Assembly (NCBI GenBank): GCA_031841125.1
Contig: CM063113.1
Location: 30,897,312-30,961,311, forward strand
DNA from: Acanthococcus lagerstroemiae
Lineage: Eukaryota; Arthropoda; Insecta; Hemiptera; Eriococcidae
Length of the DNA: 64,000 nucleotides
Direction: 5' to 3'
Under the pieces are notes generated by a model. The model made no database searches and had not been told where the DNA came from. It was given only the letters and a program-made list of their open reading frames with translations. Positions within the stretch are counted from its first letter, which is position 1. Every line of letters begins with the position of its first letter. The position numbers and the translations under genes were made by a program. Shown in pieces: positions 15,401 to 27,400 of this stretch.

Positions 15401-18400
15401 ATCAAAATTAAGAAAGTATTACGTCATGCTACTGCGGTGATCCTCCCCTTGCTAATGTATATTTCTGTATCATATTGTATCATATTATGTATTCACGAAT
15501 TTAGCAACATCGACTCATCGCCGCTGCATTCTGTTCGACCTGACTTGGCAACCCCGGATTCCTTTTTTATACACTACTAATTTCGGATTTTTTGTAATTG
15601 CGAGTTTAAAGGACGCGCCGAGGAACATTTTTCGAATAATCAACAGACGATTGAATAGCTCCATATCGAGTACGGGTCCTGTGAATTGGAGATGGAATCC
15701 AGTTGTGGAACTGATTGTACCCGAGGTATCATTATGTTCTTTGATTTCAGTAAGTTAGGTAGCCCATTTGAGAGTTGCAGAACATAATGGCAATGATGAA
15801 ATTAAATAGGTAGAAAAAAATGTAACCAATATTTGGCTCCAATTTTTTTTACCAATGATTGACTAATGTTTTCTTTCTCTTGTTATCAGTCTGCCGAATA
15901 AAATGACGAGGAGCCTTTTTGGTATTTCTATGATTTTTGTATTTTACTTTTATTACAATCAATAAACTAGATTTCACATTCTTCTTTTCATTCTCCGTCA
16001 ATTTCGGATACTTTTTTTCAGATTGTGCCAAACATTCATCGGCCAATAATTGGCAAATTTTAACATATTTTCGAAAATTCATAGAAAATAGCACTTGCGC
16101 TTGATATCGGCGCGTGTAAGTGAAACTCATTCCTGATGCCATACAGAGTAGGTACCATATACTGAATAATTGGCAACAGTTACGAAATTTTGCTTTTTGG
16201 ACCCTTCGTAGGATGCCTGTGGATTAATCCAGGGGAGTGATAACGACATCATCTTACTATCTGTTGTAGAAGACGGATTGAAGTATCCATCGTCCAAAAA
16301 TCAACTCCTCCATGTCATTAGAGCTCGAGATATGACCGTCCAAAAAACCTGATCAATAAATGGCATGTACTTAGTTAATGTACCTACTTCGGATACAATG
16401 ACTACCCTTCACAGGTCTGTGACAGTGTAGCGTTGGGAGGTATGACTGAATAATCTCAGTACTGGGGGTTTGGACGCTAAACGCTTCTTGGCCCACATAC
16501 TTAGTCGTCACTATATTGCTTGAGTGCCCTATCTTGGCCACGTTATAAGGAAATTAAAATGGAAGTACGCGGGTCATCTATAGCAAGAAAACACCATTGG
16601 TAATGGCGTCGTACGGCCACAAACGAAAAAGAGACAGACCAGCATTGCGCTGGAGGGGCGAGTTCAAACAGTGGAAGGGAAGCTAGCCAAAATTAGCTAG
16701 AAGCCGCGACAAATGAAGAGTGCTGACAGAAACCTATGCGCACAAATAGGCAGGGTAGCCACGGTTGTAAATAAAAAAATTAATGAACATTGCTTGTACT
16801 GGCTTTCTACTCAGCAAGGTGCATCTCAATCTCTACTAGTCCGGCGGTCTATTTATCTCAGAGGCAGTCAGTCAACCAGTTCCTAAGTAAAATGCTCGCT
16901 GGTTGGCTTAACAATTTGCTGTTTGTTCTCATTTGGACCATTCTCTAGAAATTGAGAAAATTTGATTACCAGTAAATTTTGAACCCTGAATTTATATTTT
17001 CATAATTTGTTTTGTAGGGAGGGGGGTGCGGGGTTATTTTGGGTTACACAACTGCATCCGCCGTAAATTTTACTAATCCAATTCATCAGATGTAGAAAAA
17101 TACCATCTTTTATATGGAAAAAACAGTAGGGTTAAAAAGTTCTGTTTGCGAATAATGACTTCACATTTTCAGAAGGAATGATGTGAAGTTTTGTAACCAG
17201 AGTTTTCAGTTCATTATCGTGGTCAAATATTTGACTGAAGCAAAGCAATGTCCCTTATACATTTTCCAGCACAACAAACGGCAATTCTGGTACAGTTTTG
17301 ACTTCTGAACAAGATCCAGGTGCCACACTACAATCATTGCCACATGTGGCCCTTGGAAAAGGAAATTCTTGAAACTGTTTTGTCCGTAGTCGTGGACATC
17401 GGTGCTTTCACCATGGACAATATGTCTATCTTCGTGGACAAAAGTCATCCCCCTCCAAAAATTTTGATGCTCCTGCTCTGTAAATTTGTTGAATATTCTG
17501 CGGATTTTTGAGTTTTGTGAGAGAGAAAATTATTTTTTAGTTTGGACCGCAGCGAGGGCATTCGAAGTCAAAAAATCGAGTGTGTGTAGAAGAAGCGCGT
17601 GTATTGATGATCGATAGTAAAAGATAGATCTTCTGAGTGCTAAGCATAAGCTGCGATTAAACTGAATGGATGTCCTACCCAGCCGATCGAGGGAGAAAAA
17701 AGTAAAGTCAGTCATGAAAATAAGAAGAAGAACGTGTTTTTGAAAAGATCACGCACATGAAGTGTAGGTATGCAGAGGACAAAAAATGTTTATTACTTGC
17801 TCTTATCGTGCTATGCAGAAAGTAGTCAGACAGGACGATTTATATGAAATGTACATTGAAGAGGAAAGTATTACCGCAATGCTCTACTACATATAAACTA
17901 AGTTTTATAAAGGAGAAAAAATCTAACAAAAACAGATATATGCTACCTTAATATACTCAGTTCCTGGATAATGACCCACTTCTGACTGGAAGTGATTATA
18001 AGGAATAGGCACAAGTTAATATATATTATCCGACTGGGTTCAAATTTAGCAGAATATATTAGTTTCAGGGGATAGAGAACCAGTGCATGAGCAAATAAGC
18101 AGAAAAATAATTGAAATGGGAGAAGAAGAATTGCCCTAATATACACATTCCAATAGCAAGGGCTGACTGCGTAAGTAGTCAGAATGGTGTGAAGTTTTTG
18201 ATTCACATTATATTTTGCTACTTACCTCTTTTGCAAGCTGGTTTTTTCGGCAAAAGTTCACCTCGAAAACATTCAGTCGGTGCCGTGGTAACTTTTACAA
18301 ATTCGTGATCGCACTGGTAATTAATAAAAGAGCCATTGGCAATGGTTAGGCCAGCTCTGTATCCGGACAAGTACTGCCCGTGAACAATTGCAGGTAACTC

Positions 18401-21400
18401 GCAAGGGGCTATAAACAGTCAGTTTACTCATATATTTTCACATCTTCTAATTAAAGCTCGTGTGAATGAAAGATATTGCAGTTGTGCTGCACTTACGTAC
18501 CTGGAGTGCATTCTGGTAAAACAGGAACATCCCATTCACCGAGAATGCAGGTGAACGATGAAGGACCTTTGATGTTGAAACCGGCATTGCACGTGAAGTT
18601 GACGGTGTCACCATCCGTGAATTCAGTTTCCTCGGTGATTACTGATTCTTCCGGACTGAGGCCTTGTATCGAGTACCGAGTGTACAAGCCGTGCAGATTG
18701 TATGGTACTGTACATGGTTCTGGAAGCATCAACAAGGATATTGCACTATCTGCTCACAGATCACAGATAACAAAATATACTCCAGATTTTGCAAAAATGT
18801 TGCGGCAAATGAGGAAGCATGGAAATCCTAACCATTAGCGCAGGAACAAGTCAAAGGAAGCAAAACCTGAAGATGAACTAGACACCAGTGTTGAAAATGA
18901 TTCATAGTTGGAATGAAAGTAAAATGGAAAGACAAGAGAAAATCGCCTATACCAGTTGAATTCACAAGATTTCAAAAATACTGATCCCAACAATTCGATC
19001 AAAGTTACTTAATAAAGAGAACTTACGAATTTCGCAGTCTGGTCTCTGTGGCTTCCATCGTCCCCGTGAACACTTAGCAGTGTTATTTGTACCTATGTTC
19101 AGTCTATAGCCGCGAGCACAAATCACTCTGACAACCGTTCCATGGAAGAATGTAATGTTAGGATTCTTTCCCATTTTCACTACTTCGTAATGAACGTACG
19201 GTTCAGTTGATAAATCTGGACAAGGGCCTGCAAAATAAACATGAACTGAACCTCTCCGTTCAAAATTAGCTATTCAAAGAAAGTGGGATTATTGCTGTAC
19301 AGCGCTGGACTCCAACCTTTCCGGCGTCCTTTCCTCCGACCTTTGTGAACCTTGTCTGCATCGACCTCTGTTCGATTTGTTTCATCTTCGTAATCTTTGA
19401 TTTCAATGTCGTCTTCCGAATCGTAGCCACGATTTCGCGATCGCGATCCTCCAGCACCACCGGCTTTTTCTTTGGTGTCTTTGCTGCTGGTTTGAGTTTT
19501 AGTTCTCATGACCTGAAAATGTTATGTAATTCGTAGAAATCTGGATCAGAACCTCGATTTTCTTTTTTTTTACATGCTCTTCAAAACTTCTAGACCTACT
19601 GTAAACTGGGATAACATCAGATTTGAGGGGAAACTCCGGACATTGCCACCTAGTTAGATGCCTTATTTCTTCATTAACTTAGGGTGTAAAATAAAAGTTG
19701 AGACTTGTAGCTAAACTGTCACGTGGTGAAAACTAAAGCTCAAGTTCCAATGTATAAAGCCGGCTGTCCCCACAAATCTGAAGTTACCCCAGTTTACCGT
19801 ACTTGTTTTCATTAATAATAGGTATAGTTACTTTTGGAAATTGGGAATTAATAAATCTAGCTGGTGGAACTTGCCTGTGAATTCTGTCCTGACAATGCTC
19901 TCCGTATCCTGAGAATTACATTTGAGACAACTTCTAACAGAGAGGTCTTATTTTGATTGTCCACCGATCTTGTCAGTCGCAGAGCAGGATGCTGTGCTAA
20001 AGTGCAACTAGAATCAAACCTCACTTGTTAGTAATTAAAGATCGATCATATGATCAATTTTTGATCAGATACAAAATTTTTTAAATTTAATTGGAAAATC
20101 AAGTCAACTAGGCATATTATATCAATGTTAGAAAAAGCGATAAGAAAACTAACCGAGGCAGCCGCTTTGGACTCCATCTACCATCAATGCAAGTGGCGCC
20201 AACCGGACCTCCTTCCAAAACGTATCCTTTATCACACTCATATACGATTTGTCTATCGTTAATGACCTTCTTCACATACGGTCGATAGTCATACACTCCC
20301 ATGCTACCGACGAGCAGCACTTTGCCATTCTCTATTGTCCCGGGAAAGGGACAGTAAACTGTCAACAAACATCAATTGTAGTTAGTCAAGTAGCAAGAGT
20401 ACTGACCATAGTGGTAGTGAAATGTGTCTTCTGTCGCTTTAAGCGGTAAGAAAAATCAAGTATGTATCATATTCTTATACGTCTTCCTTAAGTGTAATTA
20501 CTAACTGGATTTGATTTCTGGTCACATATGGTATTCAAGAACGTGATATTCTCAGTAAGTACATACAAGTACATACTATCATTTGGTTATCCCTTTTTAG
20601 TAATTCAGACTTTAGAAATTTAGTTTAGTATTACTAAAATTAGTGTTTCGGCACACAGAGTCACAGGCGGCGGAACTGGAGGGAGCAAGGGGTAGCTCGT
20701 CCCCTTAGGATTTTCTCCAAAATATGTACACGTATTGATCTTTACTCCAGCGAGGCTAATTTTTTTTTTTAACCTGCCGAACGTTCATTTATTGACCATT
20801 TTAATGTCGTAATATCAAAAGAAATGTGTGTACCAAAAGATATCGAGGAGTAATTATTTGTGAAATCGTAAGTTGTGCACAACAAAGCTCAAAAAATGTC
20901 TCTTCAATAACAAAGCAAGGCGAATCTTTAAAAAATGGATCAATTTTTAGTTGATACCAGTGTACCAGCAAGCAAGACAACTGATATAAACAAAGATGAT
21001 TTCGACGAAGATCGTGTAGAACTCCACAGAAACATGATGCATGGCAGTTGTAAGAAATTTTGAAGGTATAGTTGATGTATTTCAACGGAAGGACTTCGCG
21101 CATTTTTTCTGGAATCTTGTCTGGACTTCATCACCTGCTTTAAATGGAAGAATACTCCTTCTTTCAACAGCGCTGCAGAAAGATCATTTTCTGATTTGAG
21201 ATACACATGAAAACCTATCTGCAAAATATGATGACTGAAAAGTGGCTGAACTATCCAGCTGTAATACACTGTTATAGCCAGTATACCAACTGTATTTCTA
21301 CATTGTTGCTACTGAATTTATCAAAAAAAAAAAAAAAAGAGAGAGAGAAAATGTGTACCGTGAAAGCGAGTTTAGTGTGATAAAAAGCAAATAAATACTT

Positions 21401-24400
21401 AATTCTATTATTGAAGTAGTATATGGGTCACTTGAATACACATTCCAAAGGGCTTCACCAGATAAGTTCGCACATTTTACCACTATTAACAGTGTGCATG
21501 ATATTATAGGGCTCCCCCTGTGTCTTGAGAATCGGTTGAAACATAAATGGTTGAAAATGAACCTGGTGGAAATTTTAGACTAGGCTGAATTTAGAACGTG
21601 GAATACTAAAAAATATTCATATAACTATAGTCTGGAGACCTTATTAACAAAGACCCTTGAATATTTGGTACTACATTTCCCTATGAGAATCAACAGTCAG
21701 CAGGGAAAGAAATTATTAAGCTTGGTCCTGACCAGTTGATTTTTAATTATATTAATGTGCCTTAGTTTGTTAAAAATATAGACCACATTAATCAGATCAA
21801 TAGCCTTTGTGATGACTGTGCAGAAAAATATACAAAGGCTGTCGCAAAAAAAGTGAGACTCAAAATCATATATGATGGTGGTACTACCTGTCAGCTAATA
21901 ACCATAATAAAATGAAAACATGGTTCATTTTGCATCAAAACAGGACATAGTAAGCTCATTCTGTGGATATCTAGGTACTGTAAAGAATGGTTTGAAAAAA
22001 GTCCATAGAACGCGGTTTCGAATCCCAGTATGGATGACGAATTTTTAAGATTAAAATATGATAAGAAAATGATAAATTGCAAGAATATAAGAAAATCTCT
22101 AACATCTGACCAAGCCACACCAATTGTAACAAGAGGTAGTGTTCAACTTTTGGGTATGATTTTTTAGTACAAAAAGAAAAGTCATTGAGCGGTTAATAAT
22201 CATTTCACGAAATATAAAATAAAGGGAACAGAAAAAATAATACACGAACATTAAGAAAAACTTTTGAACGAAAAAACAAAAGAAACACGAAATAATATAA
22301 CATTGAATGAAAATAAAAATTACAAACGGAAAAACCAGGAAAAATTATTGAATTAGCAGCGCGCATTTTACTTTACTCGGCCTGCCTCGTTTACATTTAT
22401 GGCCTAATACTGTGTGCTTGCACTGCAAACTTGTCAAAAATGGGGGGGGGGGAGCATTCTGTATCACATGTAGGCCTACCTGTTTTCACATGCACCACCC
22501 GATATGCAATCAGTTACCCATGGAAAAGTTACCCATTTGCAACCCTCAGTTACCCTCAGATTACCCAGAAACCTGTCAGTTACCCTTAGTTCCCCTTTAG
22601 TTACCCGGGTAACTAGTATCAGCCACCTGTACAATTCGTCACATTTCTTCTTTTTTTATTCAAAAACATTAAACATTTCATGCAAGGTGGTTTTCGTTAA
22701 CTCTATTGACAATTTCGTTATTTTGAATTACTTTTTCATGCTTCTACTTTTTGTTCAAACGCCTTTTACTTTTCGCGCAGTTTAATATTCCCCGTTCAAT
22801 TTAATTGTTCCGCCAGAATTCAAAAAGACTACAGTTAGGTTGGCCACACCTGTAGACTACTAACACCTGACTAGCCTGGTGTGCCATGCAGGTTGCATGC
22901 TCCTTATAGAGAAGGAAAACTCTTTCATAACCATTCCCCAGTAATGGCTTGTCACTACGGGGAATTAGACTATAACCCTTTGTATCAAAAAAATTGATCA
23001 AGGAGGCCGGTGTCCCAGTGGGTGGACCGAAGTATCTGTTTCAAGGTTGTATTTATTTTTTTTAACTCGTGCAGCGAAAGTGCGATAATTTCAGACAGCG
23101 AAACTACGTTTATTCGCACCGGATTTGGCAACAATGATAACGATGAAACCAGTGGCGAAAAGTAAAACAGTGTGGATATGGAATTTGTGACGTGGTCCAG
23201 GAAAAGGGCCTGTGTGGTAACTGGATACTGAGGCTCTTTTCTTGCGTCGCGTTTCATGTTTTTATTTTTCGTCACGGCTATCGACAATTCTCATTGGTCG
23301 ACGTTTCAACGATTTCTATTGGTCAAAAATAACAGAGCTCCAAAATTTTGCTCTTTGTTAACGTTTGAATTTGGAATGTTGAAACTTGTTGCATTGATTT
23401 GTATTATAAAAATATTTCTTAAATATGCCTTCGTTTAAAAAAGCATCTTACAGTACGAGCAGCGATTCGTAAGTATATCGCAACTGTTCGATTAGCGCCA
23501 CTCGCTACGCTTGTGGCGCTATCCATTGAACACGTTACGATATTTCTCACTTTCGCTGCTCGTACAGTAATATACTATTTGTATAACTTATTGAGAAAAA
23601 TAGTTTAAGAAAATAGAAGAATATCGACTTTTCCATTTTCTTAATGAAAAGAACTTGATCCTTTTACTGGAGCAAGACTAGAAAAAAAAATTGTTCCATT
23701 TCTTGAAAAATGAGAAACATATTCTTTCTATGAGCAAGAAAGAGACAAAAACTAATTTCTGCCCTTGGTGAGCAGAATCTCTTCTTAGAGGAAAGGAAAA
23801 GAAATTACCTTTATCTAGTTATAAATAAAACGAATTGCAATCCTTTTTTATTTTTGTGGTGAGAAGGGGGAAGAGAAACTTGTACTTCTTTCCTTGAGGA
23901 AGGCGAACGCACCTTCTCTTCATTTCGTGTTTTTCTCTTTCAGAAACAGAACCGCTTCCTTTTCTTAAGGAAAGTGAGGAAAATTATCCTCTTTCTCATT
24001 TCTCAATGTGAAAAACTCGACATTTTTCTCCTCGAGGAAAAGAAACATGCCAAGTTAGTTTTGTCAATTTTTCCAAATTGGGGGGGGGGGGGGGTTGGCA
24101 TGGACAGGATTATGCAATATTTGAAATTAGTGACCCAAATAACTCTTATTTTGATCAGAGGTCTGGCAGGCCTACAGATAGCGCGTGGGTTTCAGAATCC
24201 GGATGTCCCGGGTTTCAGGCCATGTAGCAACTCGCCAGAATTTTCGACCTAGGCCGGGTTTTCAGTCAGAAAGGAAGAGGGCTAAGACAGCCCTAACAGC
24301 CTCCCTGACGTCTCTGAAGTAATGCTCAAAAGGGCGGATCCCAGGACTCGGGTAAAGAGCAAATTAGAAAAAGAACTCTTATTTTGATACCCATTTTATT

Positions 24401-27400
24401 CGATAAGTTTTCATTTAGAATTTCAAAGTTGGCGGTAGTTTCAGCCTCTTCCACAGGGGAGAAAACTTTTTTGTCCAAAAAGATGCCTTACTTCCCCCCC
24501 CCCCCCCCAATAAAAGGGTAATTTTCTAGAAAACGTATTTTTTCAACTTTGAATTTTTCGATCCTCAATACACCTTTTTTCGTTCTGTTTTTTTGTGGAT
24601 CCAGTCTCTAATCCTCTCCTAAATATGTATTTGAACTTTGGCCTTCATTTTGTGCTTTGATTTTCAAAAAAAAAAAAGGTTTCTTTTTACATCTCGACAC
24701 GGTAATGAAAATATGCCATGGTAATGAGAAATAGTATAATAAAGTTTATTATATGAATCACAGTACAAATTTCCTTAACAAAAATTACCAATATTCGAGA
24801 AATAATACGAAACGAAAAAAATTGGACCTAAATAGTCTCTTTCACATCGATTGCGTTTTTAAAAACAAAAACTGTTTTTCTCTTTACAATTTTCTGTTCA
24901 GGCTCTGGGAGAATTTCGAGTATGTCATTTTTTTCAATATTGCAGACGTCGGTTTTGCATTCTAGAAATTCTCGTTTGAATTTTTTGTCACAACAGCGAA
25001 AACCTTGAACTTTCAGAGACTCGGTATCAATTATGCGACATAAGTACCGATAAGGAGAAATAACTTTTTTTGAAGTATTAGCTGCTTCGAATTGCACCAA
25101 CACAAATCCATCTTTTTGTAATACGGCATTGTCAATAGTACCCTTTTTCTGCGTCTCAGTGACATGGGAAGAACTCATTGACTCTCTGGAATTATCATCA
25201 AATTCATTCGGTGGAACTACAGCTGGAACTTCGAGTTGGACTTCAGGCTCAAGAGGAAGGTCTTCTTCAGTACTGTCCTCCTCGTTAGAAGAAGAGTCAT
25301 TTTTACAATGTAGAATACCAATGAAAAATTTGTCGCATTCCAAACATCCACTTTTCAAACAGCTCAAAGATTTCATGCACAGCTGATTCGGTTTTTTCGC
25401 ATTAAATATAACCTGATGCACTTTCATAGTGCCTTTAAAGATAGGCATAGTTTGCGGGAGGATACTTTTTACTGCAGAAATTTCAGCTGCTTCAATAACG
25501 TACAGCGCAATATTTCTCACATATGCTTGAAGAGTAGTAACAAAATTTTGAAAACATCCTATGTCTGCGCCTTGGGCGACAATGTGATCGGCAGTTCTTT
25601 TACATGTGCCACCAATACCATCTGGTGCACCTTTGCCGTGACCTGGAGCACTGTAATTCCAGGTGGCTATTTCAACACTCGGTAAGATAAATTTTAGCCC
25701 ATTAGCAAGAAGATGGAATAATGTTTTATTACGATATTGAGTGCTGGGACTGTCGGATAAAAAATGTATTATTTTTACACGAGGGCAATTTTCTTTAACA
25801 AAATCAAAAATAGGCTTTAAATGCGCCCATACAGCCATAGCACTATGCTCATTATCTTCTGAAAGAGTGCAAAATGATTTCGAACTCAGGTCTGCGTAGA
25901 CATCTTTTCTGTAGTATAATTGAACACAGTGTAAGGTATACTGGCCTCTACTTCCACCAAAGTGAAATGACTGTATTTCCGTGCTGTACTTGGCTGAATA
26001 ATTTTCCGAAAAATCGCAGTGAATAAGTACTTCATTCTCTAAAAGTCGCAGTTTCAGTTGATCCACTTCTCTAAATTGATGAATTCTTACTCCCTCGTGG
26101 TGCATGAATTTTAACATGTCATCTTGAAATTGTCCAACTGCAGTGACAAGACTACATTCTACTTTCTCTTTCGTAGTGTGGGTGACTGTTTTTGTCTTCT
26201 CTTTTGTCACGATTTTTTCTTTTACTGTGACCCACCGATCATATACGATAGAATCGTCATCAGAGAATTCAAGGTACGGAATTTCAATAGCTTTACATGT
26301 CACACACTTGCGTTGTAAACATGCAATACTACCAACATCGCAACACAAATACCCTGCTATTTCTTTTGGCGTCTTTTTATCGATAGCTTTTGCTCTGTAT
26401 AAAGCTGACACTAAATATTCTATATTTGTGTGAATTTTGCATGCACAAGTATCGCGATCATTGACTTTTGGGATGACAACCCAGAATGGCTTGAGTCGGC
26501 AAAACGAAGTATAACTAATTTTGAAGAGTTTGTTTGAAGTGCAAAATTTTTCATAGAGGGTTTTTAACGACGCTAAAAGTAATCTTTTCTGTTTTTTCAC
26601 CTTTTTTAGAGTTACATAATCTTTCTTCCCTGGACACATTTTAGAGTTGTCGTCGCATTCAAAAAAATTAGTTATTTCTTGACGAATGGCTTCGTCAATC
26701 TTTTGTATTCTAAGGTCACGGATACTTTTAAGTGGGGCTCGTTTTGGTTTTAAAAGCAATCGTTGAGACAGACTTTTATGTTCATTAATAAGTTTGTACT
26801 TTTTCAATACTTGGTCGTTTTTCACTAGGAGCTTTTTAATGAGCTGTTTATGCGCACGAATTTTCAAGTCTCGATAGTTTGTTTTTATGTTTCCAGTCAA
26901 GACTTCGCCGAATAATAGTTTTTTAGCGATTATTTTCTTATTACCATCTTTGAGTAGCTTTCTTACCTTGGTGCGAGGTGATACAAATTGCTGCGTTGAA
27001 GAGGATACCCTTTGGCACTCCACTCGCTTCCTTAAAGTATCTACTTTCCTTTTCAGGTCTGTGACTTTCTTCTTCAAGTTTTCATTTTCTCTTACGATTC
27101 GCTGACGATTTCTGTTCCTCTTCTTCTTCGCCAGGTTTTCAAGGAACTTTTGTTGAGTACCTTTCTGCTGCAAATTGCCACCAGAAAGGGAAACGGTTTC
27201 AGGACTAGCCGACACTTCATCGTTCATCTTCTTCTTTGTATAATAATCCTTCGAATGTTTTCGCCACACGCGTTTCTTGATGCGATGCTCACGTTCAGTC
27301 ATATCTTTGACCAACTTCAGCTGACCTTTCTTAAATTTTTCTGCATTCCACGCCTTCTGCTTCGCCTTTTGAATCTCACGCAGTTGAGGATCGTTGCTAA

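Noticed and set aside
20801..21269. Two ~100-codon minus-strand frames
   Set aside because: They overlap in different frames, no domain was recognised, and the region is plain intron.
24164..24240. tRNA gene on the plus strand
   Set aside because: B-box-like tcccgggtttcaggcc lacks the invariant TTCGA core and no cloverleaf can be drawn; better as a SINE.
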